DNA of 64,000 nucleotides from Devosia sp. MC521 (GTDB lineage: Bacteria > Pseudomonadota > Alphaproteobacteria > Rhizobiales > Devosiaceae), in NCBI RefSeq assembly GCF_014127105.1, contig NZ_CP059902.1, forward strand, positions 3,716,496 through 3,780,495. The letters run 5' to 3'. This document shows, one piece after another, positions 1-7,890 of this stretch; position 1 is the first letter of the stretch; every line of letters starts with the position of its first letter. Both the position numbers and the translations under genes were made by a program. The notes under the pieces were generated by a model. That model ran no database searches and was not told where the DNA came from. It worked only from the letters and a program-made list of their open reading frames with translations.

Positions 1-77
1 CATGCAACAAAATAAGGCGTCCGGCAAGTTTCGTGCCAGATATTTCAGGCGACGAAATTCAGTTTAACCAGAACGCG

Positions 78-833
78 CTAGATGGAGAAACCTTCGCCCA
101 GATAGACCCGTCGTGCTTCTGGATCGGCCGAAATCATCTCTGGCTTGCCTTGGATCATCACCTTGCCGCCATGGATAAGATAGGCGCGATCGACGAGGCC
201 AAGGGTCTCACGCACAGCGTGGTCGGTGATCAGCACGCCAATGCCACGTTGGGTGAGCTGGCGCACGAGGCCCTTCACTTCAGCCACGGCAATGGGGTCA
301 ACGCCCGCAAACGGCTCGTCGAGCAGCATAAAGGCAGGGTCAGCCGCAAGGGCACGCGCGATCTCGACGCGCCGACGCTCGCCGCCCGAAAGGGCGAGGG
401 CATTAGATTTCGCGAGATGTTCAATAGAAAATTCGCTCAGCAGCGCTTCCAGGCGACGCTTGCGCTCAGCCTTGCCACTGACCGTGTTTTCAAGCACGGC
501 CATGATATTGCCGGTGACGGTCAGCCCGCGAAAAATGCTTGGCTCCTGAGGGAGGTAGCCGATCCCCAGCTGCCCGCGCTGAAAAAGCGGCAGGCGGGTG
601 ATGTTTTGACCATCAATAACAATGGTGCCTGCGTCCGGCTTCACCAGGCCCATGATCATAGTGAAAACGGTGGTTTTGCCAGCGCCATTCGGGCCAAGTA
701 GGCCAACGGCTTCGCCGCGCCTCACAGCGAGCGACACATCGCGCACGACGACGCGCTTGCCAAAGCTCTTGGCCAAATTATTGGCGACCAGCCAACCGGT
801 CTGGTCGACACGTGCTGAGGTTTCTGCACTCAT
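78..833 (-). CDS. lptB: LPS export ABC transporter ATP-binding protein LptB
   Basis: ATPase that powers transport of lipopolysaccharide from the inner membrane to the outer membrane with LptFG and LptC. Seen in the 251-residue product: Walker A GPNGAGKTT at about residues 47-55, ABC signature LSGGE at about 148-152 followed by Walker B FMLLDEP, and the H-loop in ITDHAVRETL. Its ATG overlaps the lptA stop by four bases (ATGA), so it is translationally coupled in rnd-lptC-lptA-lptB. In related genomes rpoN often follows; here the window ends 77 bases beyond the stop and no gene start can be supported there. Confidence 0.96.
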   Translation of the reverse strand: MSAETSARVDQTGWLVANNLAKSFGKRVVVRDVSLAVRRGEAVGLLGPNGAGKTTVFTMIMGLVKPDAGTIVIDGQNITRLPLFQRGQLGIGYLPQEPSIFRGLTVTGNIMAVLENTVSGKAERKRRLEALLSEFSIEHLAKSNALALSGGERRRVEIARALAADPAFMLLDEPFAGVDPIAVAEVKGLVRQLTQRGIGVLITDHAVRETLGLVDRAYLIHGGKVMIQGKPEMISADPEARRVYLGEGFSI

Positions 834-1291
834 TGAGAGGTGAAAACCCCCGTCACGCGGCCGCCGCCAGAACTGGTGAAGGTCGAGACATTGGTTTCAA
901 GGTTCACCACCAATTCGGTCGCATCGACAGTGCCGGATGCGTTCTTCACCTTCACATTGCCGGTGAGGCGCATCAGCTGGTCGGCCGGGGTGAACACGGC
1001 GCGGTCGCCGGTTGAATCCTGGTCCTTGGTCAGCAGGCGCACATTGCCCCCGGTGGCCTCAAAGGTTTTGATGTCGCTGGTGCCGCCATCGCCATAGGTC
1101 GCCACAACCTTGGGCGCCCAGACGGTTACAACGGGATGCTTGACCACAACATTGCCGGTGAACACTGCTTCCCGGTCGGTTTCGTTCATCACGAACTCAT
1201 CCGAGGAGATCTCGACAGGGTTTTGGGCCTGCGCGGGGCTAGCTGCTAAAAGCGGTATCAGCACAGCGGGGATCGCTAACCAGCGTTTCAT
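830..1291 (-). CDS. lptA: LPS transport periplasmic protein LptA
   Basis: Periplasmic bridge protein of the Lpt system (OstA/LptA beta-jellyroll family). The 153-residue product begins with a clear signal peptide (MKRW, hydrophobic core, cleavage after SPAQAQ) followed by repeated strands such as AVFTGNVVVKHP and LTGNVKVKNASGTVDATEL, typical of the OstA domain. It overlaps lptC upstream and lptB downstream by four bases each, so the three proteins are probably made from one transcript. The identification rests on the domain pattern plus the lptC/lptB neighbours. Confidence 0.93.
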   Translation of the reverse strand: MKRWLAIPAVLIPLLAASPAQAQNPVEISSDEFVMNETDREAVFTGNVVVKHPVVTVWAPKVVATYGDGGTSDIKTFEATGGNVRLLTKDQDSTGDRAVFTPADQLMRLTGNVKVKNASGTVDATELVVNLETNVSTFTSSGGGRVTGVFTSQ

Positions 1292-1941
1292 GGTGTTTCG
1301 CCTTCTTCAGTCTCAGACTGCCCCTCGCCCGGGGTGGAGGGGATGGTTACGACAGAGCGGGAGAACGTCCACTGTGCCGCTTCGGCATCATAAACAAGAC
1401 CTTCGGCTCGTACAGAGGAACCGTCGGCGTAATCAATTTCCACACGGCCTTCACTGGTCAGGATTTGGGTGCGCCAGTCAAAGGTCGAATTCATGATTGT
1501 CCCGACTGTACCGGTGGAGTCCGAAACCTCGGTTAATCCGCGTGCGATAGTGACTTCGCGCAAGGTATCGAGTTCGGCGTCATTGGTTTGGGCAATAAAC
1601 TGCACGCCGTCGGCGCGGTCCATCACGAGGCGGGCATTTTCGAGGTCGACAAAGTCGCGCCGGTCATTGCTCGACCGCGCGCCTTCAGAGGAGACTCTAT
1701 AGCGCGAGCCGTCCGGCAGGACGCCCACATATTCCGGCGCTTCGACAACCACGGCCTCTGGGGTGACAGTAATATTGCCGACCTCAAACCGCCCGCTGAT
1801 GCTGGAAATGTAGAGTTGCAGACAGAGGGCTGCAAAGACCACCACGCCCAAAATCGGCACGAAAACACGCAAGAGGCCGACGAAGCGATTGCGCCGCGCC
1901 AGCCTTCTAAATGCTCTCGAACTCGCCGTCGTATCGCTCAT
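1288..1941 (-). CDS. lptC: LPS export inner-membrane anchored protein LptC
   Basis: Membrane-anchored periplasmic component that receives LPS from LptBFG and passes it to LptA. The 217-residue product has a basic N-terminus (RRLARRNR), one transmembrane segment at about residues 23-50 (LLRVFVPILGVVVFAALCLQ), then a periplasmic LptC/YrbK-like domain with a TSEGRVEIDY repeat. The C-terminal tail is acidic and low-complexity (GEGQSETEEGE). It starts 14 bases after the rnd stop and overlaps lptA by four bases. LptC proteins diverge strongly, so position between rnd and lptA is an important part of the call. Confidence 0.88.
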   Translation of the reverse strand: MSDTTASSRAFRRLARRNRFVGLLRVFVPILGVVVFAALCLQLYISSISGRFEVGNITVTPEAVVVEAPEYVGVLPDGSRYRVSSEGARSSNDRRDFVDLENARLVMDRADGVQFIAQTNDAELDTLREVTIARGLTEVSDSTGTVGTIMNSTFDWRTQILTSEGRVEIDYADGSSVRAEGLVYDAEAAQWTFSRSVVTIPSTPGEGQSETEEGETP

Positions 1942-1955
1942 CGAGCGGGGTACTC

Positions 1956-2570
1956 TTAGCTATGAGCAAAAATGTCGGTTTCTTCCCAACCCAGGAGATC
2001 GAGCTCGCAGCGGGTCTTGAGGAAGTCAAAGCATTGCTGCGCCAATTCGGTGCGGCCTTCACGGGCTAGCATTCGGTCTAGGTGGCGCTTGAGGTCGTGC
2101 AGGTGCAGAACGTCAGAAGCTGCATATTCAAGCTGCGCGTCGGTCAGCTTGGTATTGCCCCAGTCCGAGCTTTGCTGCTGCTTGCTCATGTCGACACCGA
2201 GCAATTCACGCGAAAGATCCTTCAGACCGTGGCGGTCAGTATAGGTGCGCACGAGCTTAGAGGCGATCTTGGTACAGTAAATCGGACCTGTGACCACGCC
2301 AAACCGGTTTTTCAGCACTGCGACGTCAAAGCGCGCATAGTGGAAAATCTTGGTCACATTGGCGTCGCCAAGCAGCTTGACGAGGTTCGGTGCCTCGGTT
2401 GCGTCTTGCGGGATTTGCACCACGTCAGCGCTGCCATCGCCCGGCGAAAGCTGCACCACGCAAAGGCGGTCGCGACTGGGGTTGAGCCCCATTGTTTCAG
2501 TGTCGATCGCAACTTCGCGGCCGTAGTTGTTCAGATTTGGCAGGTCGCCGCGGTGTACTCGGATGGCCAT
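1956..2570 (-). CDS. rnd: Ribonuclease D, short form
   Basis: 3'-5' exoribonuclease of the DEDD family used in tRNA/RNA 3' processing. Seen: the exonuclease motifs in AIDTETMGL (DxE), FHYARFDVAVL and YAASDVLHLHDL. At 204 residues it carries only the catalytic domain; the HRDC domains of long E. coli-type RNase D are absent, as in many alphaproteobacteria. I chose the ATG at 2570 (MAIRVHRGDL) because longer readings run through the palindromic operator and divergent promoter region of metK. It leads the rnd-lptCAB gene group. Confidence 0.9.
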   Translation of the reverse strand: MAIRVHRGDLPNLNNYGREVAIDTETMGLNPSRDRLCVVQLSPGDGSADVVQIPQDATEAPNLVKLLGDANVTKIFHYARFDVAVLKNRFGVVTGPIYCTKIASKLVRTYTDRHGLKDLSRELLGVDMSKQQQSSDWGNTKLTDAQLEYAASDVLHLHDLKRHLDRMLAREGRTELAQQCFDFLKTRCELDLLGWEETDIFAHS

Positions 2571-2677
2571 GAATGATGTCCAGCAATTCAATTTCACCTG
2601 TCTTGGCACAGACCTGTGTCGATGGAAAGGCGAAGCGGACAATTGCGAGATGAAATGCGCTGCATTGGGATATAACC

Positions 2678-2697
2678 ATATCAAGATTTCTTTATAT
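2678..2697. promoter_or_regulatory. 20-bp palindrome upstream of metK, candidate SAM-cycle operator
   Basis: Imperfect inverted repeat of the form ATATnAAGA-nn-TCTTnATAT in the rnd/metK intergenic region, AT-rich in a GC-rich neighbourhood and about 87 bases upstream of the metK start. Symmetry and position suggest a repressor operator. It resembles the palindromes I recall for ArsR-family methionine-cycle regulators (SahR type) in Rhizobiales; that link is from memory and not tested here. Confidence 0.55.
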
Positions 2698-2783
2698 CCT
2701 CCTTGACCCGCCCCTTCGCCAGTGTCACAAAACGCTCAATATGTGTGCGCCCTCGGGCGTCTGGAACTTTAGGGGACTTTAGC

Positions 2784-4040
2784 GTGGCACGCTCGTCTTA
2801 CCTCTTCACCTCCGAATCCGTTTCTGAAGGTCACCCCGATAAGGTCTGTGACCGCATCTCGGACGAGATTGTGGATCTGGTGTTCAAGGAAGCTAAAAAG
2901 ACCGGCATGGATCCGGCGCAGGTGCGCATCGCGTGTGAAACGCTCGCGACCACCAATCGCGTCGTCATTGCTGGCGAAGTGCGCGTTCCCGATTCGCTTT
3001 TGAAGAAGGACAAGCAGGGCAATATCGTTCACGATGCTGCCGGTGCGCCGATGGTGAACCCGTCCAAGTTCAAATCTGCTGCCCGCAAGGCGATCCGCGC
3101 CATTGGCTATGAGCAGGACGGCTTCCATTGGAAGACCTGCCGTATCGATGTGCTGCTGCATGGTCAGTCCGCTGACATTGCGCAGGGCGTGGACGAAAGC
3201 GGCAATAAGGATGTTGGCGCTGGCGATCAGGGCATCATGTTCGGCTATGCCGCGCGCGAAACCCCTGAATTGCTACCGGCGCCGATCTATTACGCCCACA
3301 AGATTCTTGAGACCCTAACCGAAGCGCGCAAGTCCGGCACCGGTCCTGCTGCGGTTCTGGGGCCAGATGCCAAGAGCCAGGTGACTGTCCGTTACGAGAA
3401 CGGCCAGCCTGTTGGTGTGACGCAGATCGTCCTTTCGACCCAGCATCTGGATGAAACGCTCTCCTCCGCTGACGTCCGTAAGATCGTCGAGCCATATATT
3501 CGCGAAGCCCTGCCCGAAGGCTGGATTTCGGCGGACACGGTTTGGCACGTCAACCCAACGGGCAAGTTCGTCGTTGGCGGTCCAGATGGCGACGCGGGCC
3601 TGACCGGTCGCAAGATCATTGTCGACACTTATGGTGGTGCAGCGCCTCACGGCGGTGGCGCGTTTTCTGGCAAGGATCCGACCAAGGTCGATCGCTCGGC
3701 CGCTTATGCTGCGCGCTATCTCGCCAAGAACGTGGTTGCAGCCGGACTTGCCGACCGCGCAACTATTCAGCTCTCTTACGCCATTGGCGTTGCCAAGCCG
3801 CTCTCGATCTATGTCGATCTGCATGGCACCGGAAAAGTCGATGAATCCAAGCTCGAAGCCGCTCTGGCTGAGGTGATGGATCTGACCCCGCGGGGCATTC
3901 GCACCCATCTCGATCTCAATAAGCCCATCTATGCGCGCACCTCTGCTTACGGCCATTTTGGTCGTAAGGCCGGCCGCGATGGCTCTTTCTCTTGGGAAAA
4001 AACCGATCTGGTGAAGGCTCTCAAGGCCGCAGTCGCCTGA
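2784..4040 (+). CDS. metK: S-adenosylmethionine synthetase
   Basis: Makes S-adenosylmethionine from ATP and methionine in the cytosol. Seen: N-terminal [16 protein letters not shown], the ATP-binding hexapeptide GAGDQG in the first half, and the glycine-rich GGGAFSGKD loop. I place the start at the GTG of 2784 (MARSSYLF), which has an AGGGGAC ribosome site at 2771-2777; an upstream TTG reading adds 27 unconserved residues. Length is then 418 residues, longer than E. coli (384) but usual for this group. It is followed by trmB after 69 bases and preceded by a palindromic operator-like site. Confidence 0.97.
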   Translation: MARSSYLFTSESVSEGHPDKVCDRISDEIVDLVFKEAKKTGMDPAQVRIACETLATTNRVVIAGEVRVPDSLLKKDKQGNIVHDAAGAPMVNPSKFKSAARKAIRAIGYEQDGFHWKTCRIDVLLHGQSADIAQGVDESGNKDVGAGDQGIMFGYAARETPELLPAPIYYAHKILETLTEARKSGTGPAAVLGPDAKSQVTVRYENGQPVGVTQIVLSTQHLDETLSSADVRKIVEPYIREALPEGWISADTVWHVNPTGKFVVGGPDGDAGLTGRKIIVDTYGGAAPHGGGAFSGKDPTKVDRSAAYAARYLAKNVVAAGLADRATIQLSYAIGVAKPLSIYVDLHGTGKVDESKLEAALAEVMDLTPRGIRTHLDLNKPIYARTSAYGHFGRKAGRDGSFSWEKTDLVKALKAAVA

Positions 4041-4109
4041 TCTTTACGCGCACAACCTTGACCAAGTGCCTCTTTTGCACCAAGCGAAGGGGCCCTTCAT
4101 TTATTCTAG

Positions 4110-4820
4110 ATGACCATGACCGAACACGAGCTACCCAAAACCCGCACCGGCGAGCCGCGCGCTTTCTTTGGTCGCCGTTCTGGCAAGAAATTGCATGGTG
4201 GGCAGCTTGAGCTGGTCGATGATCTGCTGCCGCAGGTTGAGATCAAACTCCAAGAGCAATTTGATCCGCGCTCGATCTATCCCGATGCCAAGCGCATTGT
4301 GGTCGAGATCGGCTATGGTGGTGGCGAACATCTGGCGCGCAAGGCCGCCGAAGAGCCAGAAACCGGCTTTATTGGCTGCGAAGTTTTTACCGGCGGTATC
4401 GGTAAGATGGTTCAGGCCATTGCTGCTGCTGAGCTGCAAAACATACGCCTCTTCACCGATGACGCGCTCAAGTTTTTGATGAGCCTGCCCGACGCCTCCG
4501 TCGATGCGATTTATCTGCTCTATCCCGATCCGTGGCCGAAGAGCCGTCACCACAAGCGCCGCTTTGTGTCGCCGACCACCTTGGCGCAGCTCTCCCGCGT
4601 CATTCGTCCGGGGGGCAATTTCTTCTTTGCCTCAGACATTGAAGATTATGCCGATTGGACGCAGGCGCATCTGGTGCGCTGCCCCGAGTTCCGCTTTGAA
4701 ACCAGCGCGCCCGGTGATTGGCACATTCCTTATGCGGGTTGGAAGCCGACTCGCTATGAACAGAAGGCGCGTCGCGAAGGTCGGATGATTTCTTGGTATT
4801 TCACCTATACCCGCGTGTGA
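4110..4820 (+). CDS. trmB: tRNA (guanine-N7-)-methyltransferase
   Basis: SAM-dependent enzyme that makes 7-methylguanosine at position 46 of tRNA. The 236-residue product shows the SAM-binding glycine motif (VEIGYGGGEH) and the family signature LLYPDPWPKSRHHKRR. Two in-frame ATGs lie at 4110 and 4116 and neither has a strong ribosome site, so the exact start is uncertain by two residues. It directly follows metK, whose product is its methyl donor, an arrangement common in Rhizobiales. A promoter for the rimP operon starts 20 bases after its stop. Confidence 0.94.
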   Translation: MTMTEHELPKTRTGEPRAFFGRRSGKKLHGGQLELVDDLLPQVEIKLQEQFDPRSIYPDAKRIVVEIGYGGGEHLARKAAEEPETGFIGCEVFTGGIGKMVQAIAAAELQNIRLFTDDALKFLMSLPDASVDAIYLLYPDPWPKSRHHKRRFVSPTTLAQLSRVIRPGGNFFFASDIEDYADWTQAHLVRCPEFRFETSAPGDWHIPYAGWKPTRYEQKARREGRMISWYFTYTRV

Positions 4821-4840
4821 TGAGAAGGCTCTCGCTTGGC

Positions 4841-4869
4841 TTGCCATTGGCGGGTTGAGGGTCTATATA
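4841..4869 (+). promoter_or_regulatory. Sigma-70-type promoter of the rimP-nusA-infB operon
   Basis: TTGCCA at 4841-4846 and TATATA at 4864-4869 separated by exactly 17 bases. Transcription would begin near 4876, giving a leader of roughly 68 bases before the rimP ATG that contains the attenuator-like hairpins annotated next. Confidence 0.6.
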
Positions 4870-4885
4870 GAGACCAACATCGTTG

Positions 4886-4930
4886 CTCTCTTCTGAGAGT
4901 GGGTGCCGGAAGGCCCCCGCTCTTTTTGTT
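4886..4930 (+). terminator. Attenuator-like terminator in the rimP leader
   Basis: A 12-base arm AGAGTGGGTGCC (4896-4907), a GGAA tetraloop, and the matching arm GGCCCCCGCTCT (4912-4923) form a stem with one mismatch and one G-T pair, followed by TTTTGTT. This is a good intrinsic terminator only 14 bases before the rimP ATG. A second hairpin, CTCTC (4886-4890) with GAGAG (4895-4899), uses bases of the terminator's 5' arm, so the two are mutually exclusive. It could also simply end metK-trmB transcription, but the promoter just upstream favours attenuation. Confidence 0.6.
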
Positions 4931-4943
4931 ATCTTGGGATCCA

Positions 4944-5570
4944 ATGGCTTTCGATCTGACCGAAAAGCGCTACATTAAAGAGACCGGGCTTGAAGCTCGC
5001 ATCTCGCGCATCGTTGAGCCGGTGGCTAATGGCCTCGGCTACTCGCTGGTTCGTGTGAAAATCACGCAGGAAAACGGCTGCACCCTTCAGATTATGGCTG
5101 AAGATGCCAATGGCCGCTTCAACATTACCGATTGTGAAAATCTGTCCAAGGACCTGTCTCCGGTTCTCGACGTAGAAGATCCAATCGAACGCGAATATCA
5201 TCTGGAAGTGTCCTCGCCGGGCATCGACCGGGCCCTCGTTCGTAAGCGCGATTATGAGCGCTTCCTTGGCCATGAAGCCAAGATCGAGCTGATGGACATG
5301 GTCAATGGCCGCAAGCGCTTCCGTGGCGACATCACTGCGGTGGATGCGGATGGCGTGACCATCACTCTGCCAGATGCGCCGGGCGGTACTGATCCAAATC
5401 ACAAGCTTGCCTTCTCAACCATTGGGGAAGCCAAGCTGGTCATGACCGACAAGCTCATGGATATGGCTCGCGCTGAGCAAGAGCTGCATCCAATCGACGA
5501 CGACGAAACCGAAACGGTTGAATACGCCGACGCCGATAATGACGACGATATGTCTGAGGAGTCCAAATAA
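4944..5570 (+). CDS. rimP: Ribosome maturation factor RimP
   Basis: Helps assemble the 30S subunit. The 208-residue product has the RimP N-terminal fold (EPVANGLGYSLVRVKI), the conserved SSPGIDRALVRKRDYERFLG region and a C-terminal SH3-like domain, then an acidic tail. The ATG at 4944 sits behind GGGATCC and just after the leader terminator; longer readings pass through that hairpin and are unlikely. The stop overlaps the nusA ATG (TAATG), so the two genes are coupled. First gene of rimP-nusA-ylxR-infB. Confidence 0.95.
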   Translation: MAFDLTEKRYIKETGLEARISRIVEPVANGLGYSLVRVKITQENGCTLQIMAEDANGRFNITDCENLSKDLSPVLDVEDPIEREYHLEVSSPGIDRALVRKRDYERFLGHEAKIELMDMVNGRKRFRGDITAVDADGVTITLPDAPGGTDPNHKLAFSTIGEAKLVMTDKLMDMARAEQELHPIDDDETETVEYADADNDDDMSEESK

Positions 5571-7165
5571 TGGCTGTTAGTGCGAATCGCCTTGAGCTGT
5601 TGCAGATCGCCGACGCTGTAGCGCGTGAAAAGTCGATCGACCGTATGGTCGTCATCGAAGCCATGCAGGACGCCATGGAAAAGGCGGCCAAGGGCCGTTA
5701 TGGCGCTGAAACCGAAATCAAGGTTGAGATCAACCCACGCTCGGGCGAAACCCGTATGTGGCGTCTGCTCGAGATCGTTGAGTTCGTTGAAGAACCAGCG
5801 CGCCAGGTTGACCTCAAGTTTGCCAAAACCAAGTCGCCTGAAGCGCGCATCGGTGACTTCCTCACCGAGCCGCTGCCGCCAATGGAATTTGGCCGTATCG
5901 CCGCTCAGTCGGCTAAGCAGGTTATTGTTCAGAAGGTCCGCGACGCTGAGCGCGATCGTATGTTCGAAGAATTCCAGGGTCGTATTGGCGAAATCGTCAA
6001 CGGTTCGGTTAAGCGCGTTGAATATGGCAATGTGATCGTCGACCTCGGTCGTGGCGAAGCCATCATTCGTCGTGACGAACTGATCCCGCGCGAAATGTTC
6101 CGCTACGGCGATCGCGTCCGCGCTTATGTTTATGACGTGCGTCGTGAACAGCGTGGTCCGCAGATTTTCCTCTCGCGCACCCATCCGCAGTTCATGGCCA
6201 AGCTCTTCATGCAAGAAGTGCCGGAAATCTATGATGGCGTGATCACCATTCGCTCCATCGCTCGTGACCCAGGTTCGCGCGCGAAGATCGCCGTTACCTC
6301 GAACGACAGCTCGATCGATCCGGTCGGCGCTTGCGTTGGTATGCGTGGCTCGCGTGTTCAGGCTGTTGTGGCCGAACTGCAGGGCGAAAAGATCGACATT
6401 ATTCCGTGGACCGACGGCATCGCCGATCTCGTCGTTTCCGCGCTTCAGCCTGCTGATGTTGCCAAGGTTGTTCTCGATGAACAGGCCGAGCGCATCGAAG
6501 TTGTGGTTCCTGATGAGCAGCTCTCGCTCGCCATCGGTCGCCGTGGTCAGAACGTGCGTCTGGCCAGCCAGCTCATTGGTTGGGATATCGACATCCTGAC
6601 GGAGCAGGAAGAAAGCGAACGTCGCCAGAAGGAATTCACTGAACGCTCGACCCTGTTCATGCAGGCGCTGGACGTTGACGAAATGGTTGCCCAGCTTCTG
6701 GCTTCGGAAGGCTTCTCTTCGGTTGAAGAACTGGCCTATATCGAGCCGGGCGAAATCGCCACCATTGAAGGTTTCGATGAAGAAACCGCTGGTGAAATTC
6801 AGGCCCGTGCTGCTGACTTCCTCGCTGAAATCGATCGCAAGTTCGATGAAGAGCGTAAGGAACTTGGCGTCGAAGACGAGCTATACGAAATTGCTGGCCT
6901 GAACGCTGCCATGTTGGTGGCTCTGGGCAAGGAAGACATTAAGACGGTCGAAGACTTCGCTGGTTGTGCAGCGGATGATCTTATCGGCTGGACCGAACGC
7001 AAGGATGGCGAAACGAAGCGCTTCGAAGGTACTTTCAAGGACTTCCCGGTTTCTCGCGAAGAAGCCGAAGACATGATTATGCAGGCTCGTATCCGTGCTG
7101 GTTGGATCAGTGCAGACGAAATTCCTGCAGACGAAGACGATCAGTCTGTGGAGGAGGCGGTCTAA
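5570..7165 (+). CDS. nusA: Transcription termination/antitermination factor NusA
   Basis: RNA polymerase-associated factor that modulates pausing, termination and antitermination. The 531-residue product has an N-terminal RNAP-binding domain (residues 1-130), an S1 domain (FQGRIGEIVNGSVKRVEYG), KH domains with GACVGMRGSRVQAV and LAIGRRGQNVRLASQL, and C-terminal helix-hairpin-helix acidic repeats (VAQLLASEGFSSVEELAY, then AMLVALGKEDIKTVEDFA). Starts within the rimP stop codon. NusA is known in other bacteria to act on its own operon leader, which fits the attenuator upstream of rimP. Confidence 0.97.
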   Translation: MAVSANRLELLQIADAVAREKSIDRMVVIEAMQDAMEKAAKGRYGAETEIKVEINPRSGETRMWRLLEIVEFVEEPARQVDLKFAKTKSPEARIGDFLTEPLPPMEFGRIAAQSAKQVIVQKVRDAERDRMFEEFQGRIGEIVNGSVKRVEYGNVIVDLGRGEAIIRRDELIPREMFRYGDRVRAYVYDVRREQRGPQIFLSRTHPQFMAKLFMQEVPEIYDGVITIRSIARDPGSRAKIAVTSNDSSIDPVGACVGMRGSRVQAVVAELQGEKIDIIPWTDGIADLVVSALQPADVAKVVLDEQAERIEVVVPDEQLSLAIGRRGQNVRLASQLIGWDIDILTEQEESERRQKEFTERSTLFMQALDVDEMVAQLLASEGFSSVEELAYIEPGEIATIEGFDEETAGEIQARAADFLAEIDRKFDEERKELGVEDELYEIAGLNAAMLVALGKEDIKTVEDFAGCAADDLIGWTERKDGETKRFEGTFKDFPVSREEAEDMIMQARIRAGWISADEIPADEDDQSVEEAV

Positions 7166-7179
7166 CGACCGCCCTCCTC
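7151..7179 (+). promoter_or_regulatory. Strong hairpin at the end of nusA
   Basis: GAGGAGGCGGTC (7151-7162), loop TAAC, then GACCGCCCTCCTC (7167-7179) pair almost perfectly with one bulged C. The stem includes the nusA stop codon and lies 17 bases before the next start. No U-run follows, so it is more likely an mRNA processing or stability element, or a translational control hairpin, than a terminator. Confidence 0.5.
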
Positions 7180-7195
7180 TTGGGAGCACCTGGCA

Positions 7196-7885
7196 GTGGC
7201 CCGGCGCGTAGAAACAACTAGAACTTGTGCCTTGACCCGCGAGGAATTGCCGGTCGAGGCGCTGGTGCGTTTCGTGGTTGGCCCCGATGAGGTGCTAGTC
7301 CCCGATGTCGAGGCACGCGCTGAAGGGCGCGGGGTCTGGATCTCGCTCAATCACGAAGCTGTGTCAGAAGCTGTCCGGAAAAAGGCGTTTGCACGGAGCC
7401 TAAAGGCCCCTGTAACCGTTCCGGATGATCTGGCACAACTCACCAGACTGCGTCTTGAGCAGCGCTATCTTTCGGCACTGGGCATGGCGAAAAAGGCCGG
7501 TCAATTTGTGACCGGAGCGACTAAAGTCAAAGGCGTTCTTGACAATGGAACGGCCTTGGCGCTCATCACCGCGACTGACGCGGCGCCCGATGGGCGGAAC
7601 AAGATGACAGGGTCCTTGCGGGCTCTCAATTATGCGCGGCGCGACGAGGGCATCTCTGGCCCAGATGTGCCGCACTTCGAATTGCTCTCAAGTGATCAAA
7701 TGGGTTTGGCACTTGGGTTGGAAAATGTGATACATGCTGCCCTGACGACAGGGGCAGCTGCGCAATCGGCGCTTGCAAAGGCGAGACGTCTCGCCATTTA
7801 CAACGCCCAACCGACGCAAGAAGACACCGGCAGTGCATCTGCCATTGGTGAGCTTTTGCCCGCGGACCAGGACGAAAGACGATAG
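7196..7885 (+). CDS. YlxR/L7Ae-type RNA-binding protein
   Basis: Two-domain protein of 229 residues. The N-terminal DUF448/YlxR domain ([20 protein letters not shown], then [14 protein letters not shown]) is a small nucleic-acid-binding fold. The second half (residues 90-180: [21 protein letters not shown]) resembles the L7Ae/L30e RNA-binding family. This fusion between nusA and infB is typical of alphaproteobacteria. The start is a GTG at 7196 giving [18 protein letters not shown] upstream can act as ribosome site. The exact molecular role is not established; a role in translation or RNA metabolism is inferred from position. Confidence 0.88.
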   Translation: MARRVETTRTCALTREELPVEALVRFVVGPDEVLVPDVEARAEGRGVWISLNHEAVSEAVRKKAFARSLKAPVTVPDDLAQLTRLRLEQRYLSALGMAKKAGQFVTGATKVKGVLDNGTALALITATDAAPDGRNKMTGSLRALNYARRDEGISGPDVPHFELLSSDQMGLALGLENVIHAALTTGAAAQSALAKARRLAIYNAQPTQEDTGSASAIGELLPADQDERR

Positions 7886-7890
7886 GAAGT

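Noticed and set aside
1..77. Start of rpoN beyond lptB on the minus strand
   Set aside because: A minus-strand ATG lies at 3-1 but has no ribosome site and no coding bases remain in the window to test it.
2571..2783. SAM-sensing riboswitch upstream of metK
   Set aside because: I looked for SAM-II or SAM/SAH-type conserved blocks and did not recognise them; the palindromic operator explains the region better.
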